From positions 5,620,646 through 5,684,645 of the forward strand of contig OZ007514.1 of the NCBI GenBank assembly GCA_963931865.1: DNA of 64,000 nt. Reading direction: 5' to 3'. Position numbers and translations under genes: made by a program. Position 1 is the first letter of the stretch. Each line of letters begins with the position of its first letter. The notes beneath the pieces are model-generated. The model was given only the letters and a program-made list of their open reading frames with translations, did no database searches and was not told where the DNA came from. Source of the DNA: Axinella damicornis (lineage: Eukaryota; Porifera; Demospongiae; Axinellida; Axinellidae). Positions 56,401 to 61,190 of the stretch are shown one piece after another.

Positions 56401-57704
56401 GTCAGTTTGCCAGACACCAACTTCTCCCAATCATCCCAGCCTGAATCGAGCCCCTGGCACCTTCTCTGGATTTGAGCAACCCAGGAGAGCCCGCTCAAGT
56501 CAACCCTCTACCTTGGATAGCTCTGGATGGCCATCAGAGCCAACTGAGGTTGGTTGGAAGTGGAAGTTCATTACTGAATTTTTTTTTCCGGGAAAGTGTA
56601 GTCTCATTTCCAGGCCGTTCACTTGTAGTGTGCAAAATACAGCAGGGGAGGGCATGGGATATTGACGTCAAATGTCCAACAATAGGTAGACGGGGGGGGG
56701 GGGGGCTTTTCTTGAAGTTTCCATCCAGGGGCTGGAGACTTTGTGGAGCATTATTAGCAAGGCAGCATAAAATACTGCTTAATATTCGGAACGTGGGGCA
56801 TGGGCGAAATGCATTCTTGCAGTCATACCACTCACTCCCCCCTAGCTTGTGGACGTTGTCATCACTCACATGATAAAATATCCCAGGTCCCCCCCCCCCC
56901 CCCCCCCCCCCCGTCTCCTGTGATCTGCATGAGTGGAGCAGTCCACTGATTCCATTTTGCTATAGGTTGAATTTTGACATAAAGCACTTACCAGTAGTGA
57001 TGCAAGGCACATTTCGATTGATACTGCATATGAGACCAGGTACACCAAATAGATGGCGGCACAAGTTTGGTATATGGATATGCCATGGAAAAAGTGATGT
57101 AAATGCAATCAGTCTATAGGGACTCCTCATTCTCAAAGGTTCCCCATCGTGGGGCCCTTTGGAGTGTCCTGATCAGACTCCCGTCCAAGCTATCAGCCTA
57201 CCAGCTATCAATCCCTCAATCTCTGTCTCACAAATCGTGTCTGTCTCATTCATGCTGTTACTTCTGCCAGTCGTGTCACTGTCTTGCCGATCATCTTCAT
57301 GTACGTGACCAGAGCCTCAATGCCGTCACTAGTTCATTTTCTGTACCATGATCTCCTGTCTCACTCCACTCCCAATTGTACTCCTTTGGCACCCGTAGCC
57401 GTGCTGTCCGCTGCTCTCTTGTAGCACTATTATCCTGTCATTATGTATTAATTTTCTATTCCTTTTCATGCAGCCCACCTCCAGTTCAGGCTGGGGTGGC
57501 ATCTGGTCCCTTGACTCCCCGTTTTCTAGTGGTGACAAAGACCAAAGGGGTAGTACACATCCATCACCCCCGTCTTCCCAGCAGACCAGCAGCCAGCCAT
57601 TCACGGGTGGCACCTACGATCTCTTTGAGAATCAGAGCATCTGGAGCCTGAGCAGTGGAGACAGTTCTGGCCTCCTTTCTTGGGCCCAAGACAAGAACAA
57701 GTAG
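20299..57704 (+). CDS. TMEM131: TMEM131, single-pass ER/Golgi membrane protein for procollagen trafficking
   Basis: About 25 coding exons: 20299-20401, 20653-20699, 23885-23922, 24360-24440, 27001-27124, 30068-30181, 31616-31738, 36309-36389, 38400-38604, 39704-39762, 40472-40519, ~41589-41757, 43884-43992, 44390-44543, 44973-45146, 45892-45996, 46294-46614, 48333-48488, 49101-49282, 49725-49860, 50682-51117, 51670-51856, 52467-52847, 53257-56548, 57474-57704. All phases agree; only the start of exon 12 is uncertain. The product of ~2,350 residues has a signal peptide, a PapD-like N-terminal domain (FDVVFLARVVGAVQNT, GTPNPFRLRSLLGARIP), lumenal Ig-like repeats, RNNLTVLDYVLLEGRG, one membrane helix in exon 23, then a ~1,200-residue tail ending in Trp/Ser-rich motifs. 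In known family members the lumenal part binds collagen chains and the tail binds TRAPPIII. The tail is longer than in the ~1,880-residue human protein. Confidence 0.93.
20653..20699 (+). CDS. TMEM131: TMEM131 exon 2
   Basis: Forty-seven nt (GELKRIDTPEVKSYLQ), acceptor CTGGCACAG, donor CAG/GTATGT; phase-compatible with exons 1 and 3. Confidence 0.75.
20702..23884. other. TMEM131 intron 2, no recognised gene
   Basis: Mostly unique sequence with a G/C-run near 21680-21710 and a short TAGCCTCGTTCC fragment at about 22853. Near 22270 a fragment (GATCATGATGGTGTGGTCTG) resembles the interior of the 33.3 kb repeat. Confidence 0.6.
23885..23922 (+). CDS. TMEM131: TMEM131 exon 3
   Basis: Thirty-eight nt (VDGFATANPADN) between TTACCTTGTAG and GG/GTAAGT, ending in phase 2. 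It is short and poorly conserved, so support is from splice signals and phase. Confidence 0.65.
24360..24440 (+). CDS. TMEM131: TMEM131 exon 4
   Basis: Begins after CTCAACAG and encodes GIERRILSPVLSS then YPLTFEPPSLDFQAQ. The FEPPxLDF motif matches the start of the PapD-like region in other TMEM131 proteins. Ends CA/GTGAGT in phase 2, directly before a (GT)n tract. Confidence 0.8.
24441..24493. repeat. (GT)n microsatellite
   Basis: GT repeat that begins within the donor of TMEM131 exon 4. Confidence 0.95.
25489..26089. mobile_element. 601-bp CAGGAGCGCAT-family element
   Basis: The termini CAGGAGCGCATGAGCCGCCG and their complement extend inward over about 40 bp. Perfect 7-bp duplication CTCTTGC at 25482-25488 and 26090-26096. 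No transposase frame is present. Confidence 0.88.
26391..26424. mobile_element. 34-bp TAGCCTCGTTCCC-family element
   Basis: Inverted termini with a tiny loop. The flanks are similar (GCTACCTC versus GCTACTACCTC) but the duplication is imperfect. Confidence 0.7.
26638..26937. mobile_element. About 300-bp element with AAAGTCCTTGA termini (copy 1)
   Basis: The left end TAGTACGTCCTAAAAGTCCT is inverted at the right end as AGGACTTTCAGGGCACACTA. A second element with the same termini lies at 35594-35907. Confidence 0.65.
27001..27124 (+). CDS. TMEM131: TMEM131 exon 5 (PapD-like domain)
   Basis: NVGMPRLQRVRITNPSQTQT... through SGDSPDFHPSFFKSK; the pattern VGMP...V...NP...L.SISG....FHPSFF is characteristic of the family. 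Confidence 0.9.
27701..27939. mobile_element. 239-bp CAGGAGCGCAT-family element
   Basis: CAGGAGCGCATGAGCTGCCG at the left and CTGACTCATGCGCTCCTG at the right. The flanking 7-mers GTGTTAC and GTCTCAC agree at five positions, suggesting an older insertion. Confidence 0.8.
28130..28410. repeat. Degenerate tandem repeat (CATCCCTGATGCAT-type units)
   Basis: Units of about 30-45 bp built on CATCCCTGATACATACAC and CACCAGGCAT, with drift. Confidence 0.8.
28494..29030. mobile_element. 537-bp CAGGAGCGCAT-family element
   Basis: Near-perfect inverted arms of about 125 bp at each end, and the perfect 7-bp duplication GTCTGCT at 28487-28493 and 29031-29037. Confidence 0.9.
29429..29530. repeat. Two direct copies of a 50-bp unit
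   Basis: AGATTGGCAGCCGAGACTGT... ATTTCCTT occurs twice in tandem without change. Confidence 0.9.
30068..30181 (+). CDS. TMEM131: TMEM131 exon 6 (PapD-like domain)
   Basis: Thirty-eight codons, phase 0 at both ends, with TTFDVVFLARVVGAVQNTLY, a highly conserved family signature. Confidence 0.95.
30200..30475. mobile_element. Foldback element rich in GGAGGTTATGCGATTTATCC (copy 1)
   Basis: Two nested hairpins carry the CGCATAACCTCC / GGAGGTTATGCG pair. The inverted copy is at about 42149-42465. Confidence 0.75.
30580..30800. mobile_element. Partial copy of the GGGGCAACCGCACTCCTGG element
   Basis: AAGGGGCAACCGCACTGCTG... GCAATGGCGGCC... resembles the first half of the copies at 33245-33805 and 60551-61190 (inverted). 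Confidence 0.7.
31616..31738 (+). CDS. TMEM131: TMEM131 exon 7
   Basis: Forty-one codons (VQGIGTPNPFRLRSLLGARI...), phase 0, acceptor CTGCTGCAG. Strongly conserved. Confidence 0.95.
32303..32358. mobile_element. 56-bp TAGCCTCGTTCCC-family element
   Basis: TAGCCTCTTACCCAGGCCCA and its inverted end; perfect 9-bp duplication ACTTCCTCC at 32294-32302 and 32359-32367. Confidence 0.85.
32640..32885. repeat. CTGCTCCCCGATTG dispersed repeat (copy 2)
   Basis: Same order of parts as at 11520-11855: CCGATTG units, CTCGAGCAATCTTTG, GAGTTCAAGGTTCAGAGG, TGAGTCTAGCCCTGCCCC. Confidence 0.8.
33245..33805. mobile_element. GGGGCAACCGCACTCCTGG element (complete copy)
   Basis: Starts GAGGGGCAACCGCACTCCTG and ends TATACCAGGAGTGTAAT, so CACTCCTGGTA/TACCAGGAGTG form the termini. 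The same sequence is inverted at 60551-61190. The interior gives short false reading frames (MAAQGEDKKLLQRSQH...). Confidence 0.8.
34024..34460. repeat. 220-bp perfect tandem duplication
   Basis: GCACCCGAAGGGTGCAGACA begins at 34024 and again at 34244. The copies are essentially identical to GACTATTGGATGTCC, implying a very recent event. Confidence 0.95.
34760..34875. repeat. Tandem repeat of about 37 bp, three to four copies
   Basis: The unit GCTAGCAGCCACTCTCCACA-ACAGCTGTGGTTTGCT is repeated. It contains the inverted pair CCACAACAGCTGTGG. Confidence 0.9.
35165..35340. mobile_element. Foldback element with 65-bp arms
   Basis: TACCGGTTTGCAGTGCATTA... GGGCAATCTAGTTAAC is inverted at 35275-35335 as GTTAACTAGATTGCC... 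TAATGCACTGCAAAC. Confidence 0.75.
35594..35907. mobile_element. About 314-bp element with AAAGTCCTTGA termini (copy 2)
   Basis: Left end TAGTACATCCCGAAAGTCCT; right end AGGACTTTCAGGATGTCC. Same type as 26638-26937. The interior is GT-rich. Confidence 0.65.
36309..36389 (+). CDS. TMEM131: TMEM131 exon 8
   Basis: Twenty-seven codons with ITEMYSSGGELHIELLTGQ, which matches the EMYSSGGDLHLELP segment of the family. Phase 0. Confidence 0.93.
36576..37266. mobile_element. 691-bp Tc1/mariner-like non-autonomous element
   Basis: Perfect 29-bp terminal inverted repeats starting CAGTGCTCCCAGCAAAGAGA, flanked by TA on both sides (36574-36575 and 37267-37268). There is no transposase frame. Confidence 0.85.
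37515..37990. repeat. CTGCTCCCCGATTG dispersed repeat (copy 3, inverted)
   Basis: CAATCGGGGAGCAGCAG units run over about 300 bp, the longest internal array of the four copies, preceded by the inverted tail (GTGGGGTGGGACTAGACTA). Confidence 0.85.
38130..38395. repeat. CCACCCACACCT-rich minisatellite
   Basis: A long C/A-rich tract directly upstream of the acceptor of TMEM131 exon 9; it also supplies the pyrimidine tract. Confidence 0.95.
38400..38604 (+). CDS. TMEM131: TMEM131 exon 9
   Basis: EIRPYETKPIARANFFGR... NHTSFIRVKT... LPVEVEV... LLDFGMLKT. It is flanked by C-rich repeats upstream (38130-38395) and complementary G-rich repeats immediately after the donor GTGGGT. Confidence 0.95.
38604..38700. 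repeat. (GGTG)n-rich tract beginning in the exon 9 donor
   Basis: GGTGGGTGGGTGGG follows immediately and contains many candidate GT donors. Confidence 0.95.
39521..39549. repeat. Poly-G tract
   Basis: About 28 consecutive G after GCAAGGC, in TMEM131 intron 9. Confidence 0.95.
39704..39762 (+). CDS. TMEM131: TMEM131 exon 10
   Basis: ESKMLPLYVLNSEAHQVHIR; acceptor TTTCCCCGCAG, donor AGG/GTGAGA. Confidence 0.88.
40472..40519 (+). CDS. TMEM131: TMEM131 exon 11
   Basis: Sixteen codons (SISIEPENPAVVIEYT), acceptor TTCCCTTTAG, donor ACG/GTAGGT, phase 0. Confidence 0.75.
40540..40745 (-). mobile_element. tRNA-derived SINE-like element
   Basis: On the minus strand, TGGCCAAGTGGTTAAAGC (A-box-like) and GGTTCGAATCC (B-box) are spaced as in a tRNA, but the stems do not pair well. 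The false frame MAKWLKHLTVDQK is typical of tRNA-derived SINE heads. A body of about 130 bp follows. Confidence 0.65.
41026..41410. repeat. Tandem repeat with GAGAGAGACGTGCAGTGTC core
   Basis: Units of about 43-60 bp (GTCAGGGCGAGAGAGACGTG...) repeated about eight times, with deletions, between TMEM131 exons 11 and 12. Confidence 0.9.
41589..41757 (+). CDS. TMEM131: TMEM131 exon 12 (start uncertain)
   Basis: Certain coding is CLTFTKL... MKPGSKYSKIALVNFH, with donor CACT/GTAAGT. The best-looking acceptor (TTTTACAG at 41573-41580) is out of phase with exon 11; a weak acceptor ending at 41588 keeps phase. An unseen micro-exon is another possibility. Confidence 0.75.
42149..42465. mobile_element. 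Foldback element rich in GGAGGTTATGCGATTTATCC (copy 2)
   Basis: A nearly perfect ~100-bp hairpin (CCTTTGATGTACCGCGGAGG to ATACATCAAAGGATTGCC), then a second hairpin around 42340-42460 matching the inverse of 30200-30330. Confidence 0.8.
42704..43195. mobile_element. Possible degenerate foldback element
   Basis: GGTAATTTTCGTGTTGGAAA near the left and CGAAAATTTCCCGATATACG near the right are roughly inverted. Low certainty. Confidence 0.35.
43251..43832. mobile_element. 582-bp TAGCCTCGTTCCC element with about 130-bp arms
   Basis: The arms pair from TAGCCTCGTTCCCAGGCCGT inward past CTTAACTTGTAAATGACG, enclosing ~300 bp of unique sequence. The flanking 9-mers ACTCGTGAT and ACTCGTGTT agree at seven positions. 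It is the longest member of the family in the window. Confidence 0.85.
43884..43992 (+). CDS. TMEM131: TMEM131 exon 13
   Basis: SDRVTSSKQQSGRLVIRAEG... LEMPYVSHVLHG, matching the FSGKITVKA...LEIPYQAEVLDG segment of the family. Acceptor TTTCTCCAG, phase 2 donor GTAGGC. Confidence 0.92.
44390..44543 (+). CDS. TMEM131: TMEM131 exon 14
   Basis: SLSYEKSQTLFRVGRPPFNP... IRNISLSNQFDIPVVLYDVRL; acceptor TCTCTCCTAG, donor TCG/GTACGT, phase 0. Confidence 0.93.
44973..45146 (+). CDS. TMEM131: TMEM131 exon 15
   Basis: Fifty-eight codons (VVAFRGPYIIPASSEWHQPF... FFNIPLHCYDGRVK). Phase 0. The donor is followed at once by a 500-bp pyrimidine tract. Confidence 0.93.
45147..45660. repeat. 500-bp polypyrimidine tract
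   Basis: Almost pure C/T on the plus strand (CTCCTCTCCCCTCC-type) in TMEM131 intron 15. It generates spurious Arg/Glu/Gly-rich minus-strand frames. Confidence 0.95.
45892..45996 (+). CDS. TMEM131: TMEM131 exon 16
   Basis: Thirty-five codons (DVLDYGVLEEADIVSKTFTL HNPNPIR), matching IDFGVLSATEASNILFAIIN of the family. Phase 0. Confidence 0.92.
46294..46614 (+). CDS. TMEM131: TMEM131 exon 17
   Basis: 107 codons, acceptor CTGTGTAG, donor CCG/GTAAGC. It includes VDPGFIGIFRVNITHPKRLG and VGSLKVIPERIVFQPTFP, both aligned with family positions. Confidence 0.93.
47135..47690. mobile_element. Possible degenerate DNA element with AGCGTCCCGTTAATACGC ends
   Basis: The left end resembles the complement of the right end (GCATATTAGCGGGACATTAC), and GGGCGTATTTTCGA is repeated inside. 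Located in TMEM131 intron 17. Confidence 0.55.
48333..48488 (+). CDS. TMEM131: TMEM131 exon 18
   Basis: Fifty-two codons (FGTSRLPLMIKSLYPQPITI...), phase 0, acceptor TCTCTCTCTAG, donor GAG/GTGGGT. Confidence 0.9.
49101..49282 (+). CDS. TMEM131: TMEM131 exon 19
   Basis: LATLVFDPLGNRENVYLGVG... MREFAALWSVWSSLEDQKLT, matching the W-x-x-D-W / L-x-x-W region of the family. Phase 2 end at donor GTTGGT. Confidence 0.9.
49481..49628. repeat. (CCCT)n tract
   Basis: About 148 bp of CCCT repeats with minor interruptions, about 100 bp before the acceptor of TMEM131 exon 20. Confidence 0.97.
49725..49860 (+). CDS. TMEM131: TMEM131 exon 20
   Basis: LNFNISVRTELGTDVKIPAE... SLSWPHLF, matching IFEVNTDLQKNI...AELSWP. 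Acceptor TTCTTCGCCAG, donor ACC/GTGAGT. Confidence 0.92.
50340..50560. repeat. Dispersed repeat shared with 39150-39330
   Basis: Both contain TTTATGCTGACC(G/A)CAATG..., CTTCATATCTCA, GTGCAACGTTCT and GGAGTGCTGTTCCTGC in the same order. Confidence 0.75.
50682..51117 (+). CDS. TMEM131: TMEM131 exon 21
   Basis: 145 codons: IHTLELSNPTSWPLTIQPVL..., YPITVAFTPKMDLQAASLLL, then IRNNLTVLDYVLLEGRG, the most conserved lumenal motif. Ends in phase 1 at CAGA/GTGAGT. Confidence 0.95.
51215..51500. repeat. CTGCTCCCCGATTG dispersed repeat (copy 4)
   Basis: Five to six degenerate units, then ATGTTCTCGATCATTCTTTG and GAGTTTGAGG. Confidence 0.8.
51670..51856 (+). CDS. TMEM131: TMEM131 exon 22
   Basis: FQMHNAGSTPLNLLSVEVGG, then Cys-rich CEEHGFAVANCDKQISIPPN. 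This matches VENTGQLQIHIETIEISGYSC of the family. Phase 2 end. Confidence 0.93.
52467..52847 (+). CDS. TMEM131: TMEM131 exon 23: membrane segment
   Basis: FTPDFTLSRISNTLRIQTSD..., LPHTMLAACYAMQPRPEWEK, then a single ~23-residue hydrophobic helix (WFSVPFWLFALLALLIVVLV) and the start of the cytosolic tail. Confidence 0.95.
53257..56548 (+). CDS. TMEM131: TMEM131 exon 24: long disordered cytoplasmic tail
   Basis: A 3.3 kb exon encoding about 1,097 residues of Ser/Pro/Glu-rich low-complexity sequence. It includes a Lys/Arg/Glu block (KRREEKL-type, near 54170-54260), a Gly-rich run near 55740, and a QQQQQQ tract near 55897. The reading frame stays open to 56665, but the donor GAG/GTTGGT at 56548 joins in phase to the conserved last exon, and sequence after it is not tail-like. 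Confidence 0.9.
57474..57704 (+). CDS. TMEM131: TMEM131 exon 25: conserved C-terminal tail
   Basis: PTSSSGWGGIWSLDSPFSSG... FENQSIWSLSSGDSSGLL SWAQDKNK then stop. The repeated Trp/Ser motifs match the C-terminal part that binds TRAPPC8 in characterised family members. Acceptor TTTTCATGCAG. Confidence 0.9.
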   Translation, partial: PTSSSGWGGIWSLDSPFSSGDKDQRGSTHPSPPSSQQTSSQPFTGGTYDLFENQSIWSLSSGDSSGLLSWAQDKNK

Positions 57705-58026
57705 AGATCCCAGTTTTGCTTAATGGACTTTGGACTTCGATTATACGGATTACGATTTGGACTTATCTTAGAACTGGAAATGGATGGTATCTACCTCCTT
57801 CGTAGCCCTAGACTTCACATTTGCTTGTTCATTTTTTTTAGCAGCAAACAATATGGTTTATGCTACGTATTGAGGCCAACTACTCATTTATATAGTACCC
57901 ATGATTGGAATTATTGAAGAGTGATGCATTTCATATGCAGTTGAAAACGGCCTACACTTCCGTCATGTGCATGTTACTGTAGATGGGTGGGGTGGAGAGG
58001 GGTGATGTTGACATGCCGAGTTCGAT

Positions 58027-58127
58027 TAGCCTCGTTCCCAGGCTATCGCCCAGCTTTTCGTCGCTTGCAGTACGGTAAAGCGTATAAAGCAACGAAAAGC
58101 TGGGCATGGGACTGGGGAACAAGGCTA
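58027..58127. mobile_element. 101-bp TAGCCTCGTTCCC-family element
   Basis: Arms contain CCCAGCTTTTCGTCGCTTGC and its inverse. Perfect 9-bp duplication GAGTTCGAT at 58018-58026 and 58128-58136. Confidence 0.88.
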
Positions 58128-58150
58128 GAGTTCGATCACTGGTGCTGTCC

Positions 58151-58209
58151 TAGCCTCGTACCCATGCTCATTTCCTCTTACCGCGAGAAAGAGCCTGGGT
58201 ACGAGGCTA
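58151..58209. mobile_element. 59-bp TAGCCTCGTTCCC-family element
   Basis: TAGCCTCGTACCCATGCTCA and inverted GAGCCTGGGTACGAGGCTA; flanked by a perfect direct repeat GGTGCTGTCC (9-10 bp). Confidence 0.86.
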
Positions 58210-58628
58210 GGTGCTGTCCAATGTATGTAGTCAACACCTGTTCTATATTTGATGTGAGAAACAGTATACGAACCTTGCATGTGAGCAAGTGTGGGAGACA
58301 GTACAGCGTTTTTCCAAGTTCTTGAATGAAAACTGAATGCAAAATCTCGCCCAATCAGATCTGAGGTCTAAATGCATGAATGCCCCACCCAGTGGCTTTT
58401 AGACCACAGATTAATTAGTCACATGCCCAGACCATAGATAATGCCCAGACCCTGAAACCAGATCTCAGATGCTAGCCTCGTTCCTGGGCCGGACATCGCC
58501 AGCATGGGAATGAGGCTGAGGCCAATTACCCGCCCACGAGCGCAGCCATAGCGATCGCCACGCCTTGCCTAGCTTGCCGTAGTCGAGATCTGTGCCACGA
58601 CGTATCAACTATCGAGACAAGTGCCGAG

Positions 58629-59246
58629 ATGCCTACATACAAACTTCATTACTTCAACGGGAAGGGGAGAGCGGAACTAACTCGCTTCATATTCGCCCAG
58701 GCAGGAGTTCCATACGAAGACATACGACTGACTGGGGAGCAGTGGGAGGAATTCAAGCCCAAGACTCCGTATGGTGGCATGCCCGTGCTGGAAGTGGACG
58801 GGAAGATGCTAGCCGGAAGTGGTCCAATCGCACGCTATGTCGCTGAACAATGCGGACTGGCAGGCTCGAACTCCTTCGAAAATGCCGATCTAGCTGGCAT
58901 CATGGATGTCCTAAACGACCTCGGACAGAAAATATTTGAGTTTTTCTTCGAGAAGGACGAGACGAAAAAGGCAGAGCTGAAGAAGGCGTTAGAGGAAACG
59001 CACTTTCCAAAGTACCTTGGGCCACTGGAAAAACGTGCAGCAGGCAACAATTCAGCAGATGGATGGATCGTTGGACCAAAGGTTACATATGTTGACCTTG
59101 GCGTCCATCTGATGTGTGGCTACGTGGAAGTGGTTTGTGAAAATACTCTTGACAAGTATCCAGAGTTGAAAAAGCTCAAGGAGTCTGTTGAGAAGCTGCC
59201 TGCTATAGCGAAGTGGCTGAAGGATCGCCCCGTGACACAGTTCTGA
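58629..59246 (+). CDS. Sigma-class glutathione S-transferase, intronless
   Basis: 205 residues, the usual length of a cytosolic GST. The N-terminal thioredoxin-like domain (1-~75) shows YKLHYFNGKGRAELTRF, with the catalytic Tyr at position 8. Trp39 and Lys43 are at the glutathione site, MPVLEVDG has the cis-Pro (52), and Ser64 lies in the GSGPIARY segment. The helical C-terminal domain ends in PAIAKWLKDRP. It should conjugate glutathione to electrophiles in the cytosol; some sigma members also make prostaglandin D2, which cannot be told from the sequence. Most sigma GSTs have Gln just before Ser64; here it is Gly63. The ATG follows GCCGAG. The absence of introns suggests retrocopy origin or intron loss. 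Confidence 0.93.
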   Translation: MPTYKLHYFNGKGRAELTRFIFAQAGVPYEDIRLTGEQWEEFKPKTPYGGMPVLEVDGKMLAGSGPIARYVAEQCGLAGSNSFENADLAGIMDVLNDLGQKIFEFFFEKDETKKAELKKALEETHFPKYLGPLEKRAAGNNSADGWIVGPKVTYVDLGVHLMCGYVEVVCENTLDKYPELKKLKESVEKLPAIAKWLKDRPVTQF

Positions 59247-60050
59247 ACTTTAAATTGCCATTTGACACTTGATTCCTTCATGTGTGTATAGGCCTTTTGC
59301 TTTTGTAATCAAGCTATTTCAGAAAGCTGAATTGCTGCCGATGATTTGAAGGTGAACAACATAATGAATGTGACTAATGAAACTCTGACCAGGGTGACCT
59401 GAATGTCACAAGGATGAGTTCACCTTATAGCTAATTAATAGGTGTCATAATATTATTTTAAGAATATAAACCCACTCACATGGAGTAAATCTGACATACT
59501 GCCAGCTGCAGTGCTAGTATAATTGTAGGCTTTGAGGAGGAGTGTCTGTAATCTGATTAAGTGCACTCTATACTTGTTCCTAGGTACATGCCATTTTTAG
59601 TTCCACGACTGGGCGTGGGCCTGAGAATGCTAGTCAAAAAATGATATTCATCCATAAGTTATACCTTAACACTTACACATGCTCCATGCATAAGATACAT
59701 TATTATAGCTACTAGTCTCAGCACCTGCAGTGCAAGTGCTATACAGGAGCACATTTCGGTGGCTCAAGTTGATTCCACTTATATACATCATAACTTGTGC
59801 TCCAGTGAGAACTGAGAAGAGTGCTGTGAGAATATTTCCAGCTCAACTTGAACTGAAAGAAGCTACATGAGTAGAATAGTATGACAGTTAGACCCAGCTC
59901 TATTATCTTATCCAAATTTCATTGCACCTTATTAGAATTTCATTGCACCTTATTAGTTGGCAGGTATGTGACATACAAATGTCTCTATGAAAACTTGCTT
60001 ACACAAGCAGAGTCCTCAAACAGAATCTGTCACATCTTAGTGAAAACCAC

Positions 60051-60079
60051 CAGGAGTGCATGATCTCTATGCACTCCTG
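60051..60079. mobile_element. 29-bp palindrome, likely minimal CAGGAGCGCAT-family element
   Basis: CAGGAGTGCATGATCTCTAT followed by GCACTCCTG: only the two termini remain. The flanking 7-mers AAACCAC and AAACCTC agree at six positions. Confidence 0.65.
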
Positions 60080-60550
60080 AAACCTCCCATGTATATATAG
60101 CTATTTAGCTAGCTACTTTGGTGTTGTAGAACCATGCAGGTGATATCTGGCCTAAAGCTCTGGCTTGCTATAGTGTGTCAAAGGATGCTGTATGTGAGTG
60201 TAGCCAACACACAGACGTCAGTGTGATAACCGCACTGAACAGTTGCACGTTTTACTGTCACTTGACAAAAATAATAGTTCAGCGGCATGAAGAATAGCCC
60301 CATTCCCCAGGCTTATGCGTGGGTGGTACATTACTTTATGATGAGTATGATGGAGCATGCACCAACAGTGTGTACCATGCTATTCTCTCTTCTCCGTCCC
60401 CACACAAGAGCCAGCAACGGGAATGAGGAAGAACTGCCTCATGATCGAACACTAATTTCTAGTATGTGGTGCCTTCATACGTAGACATCTAACAGAATGT
60501 TTAAACACAGATCATGAGACAGTCAGTTGCATGATTAATGATTAGCTATA

Positions 60551-61190
60551 TTACACTCCTGGTATAGGAAAAATTGTGCCGCGTAATGTAATATAATGTA
60601 AATAACTCGTTCGAGTGATAGGAATGGCCTACGAAGATTCTGACTACACCTTCATGATCGCTATCATGCACTGTCCCAACCGTACAATTTTGGAGCTGAA
60701 ACTCACCCTGGTGGTGGAGATATGAGCGCTTTTGTCTCGCCGTGGACGCCATTGCTCGAGCGCTCTCTCCGACTTCCGGTGGCAGTACCGTTCTTAGGAA
60801 AGGCACGCGAAGTTTCTGCCGTTCACTGACGCTTACATGCCAAAACTTACCGTGCTGGCGAAGTTGTGAGCGCTGTATAACAAGTTTCTTGTCTTCTCGA
60901 TCTCCTTGGGCCGCCATTGCTGACTCAGCTCAATCGATCGACGCGGTCCTCACGTGGCATGTGCGTTAATTGGAACGAATTGCAATACTTATCTTGCGCT
61001 ACGCGATACGGCAGGTTGCAGCGCGGCTACTTTATGAATGGTACTTGAGAGCACTCTAAATCATTTCTGATCTTCCCTGTATATAGCTATCATGGTACAC
61101 ATGTGATGTGTGATAATTGGAACGAACTGTCACACTTAGCTTGTGCTACCATTTAACCACGGCTACCAGGAGTGCGGTCGCCCCTCGTTA
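60551..61190. mobile_element. GGGGCAACCGCACTCCTGG element (inverted copy)
   Basis: Begins TTACACTCCTGGTATAGGAA and ends GGAGTGCGGTCGCCCCTCG, the reverse of 33245-33805, with several shared interior blocks (GCCGCCATTGCTGACTCAGC). Confidence 0.8.

Larger units (their letters stand above)
57705..58628. other. TMEM131 3' flank and GST upstream region
   Basis: Contains two TAGCCTCGTTCCC elements with perfect duplications and a degenerate third at 58474-58517. I see no canonical AATAAA for TMEM131 and no TATA box for the GST. Confidence 0.6.

Noticed and set aside
56549..56665. In-frame extension of TMEM131 exon 24 to a stop at 56665
   Set aside because: The added sequence (VGWKWKFITEFFF...) is unlike the tail, and a donor at 56548 joins in phase to a conserved last exon. 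Intron retention remains possible.
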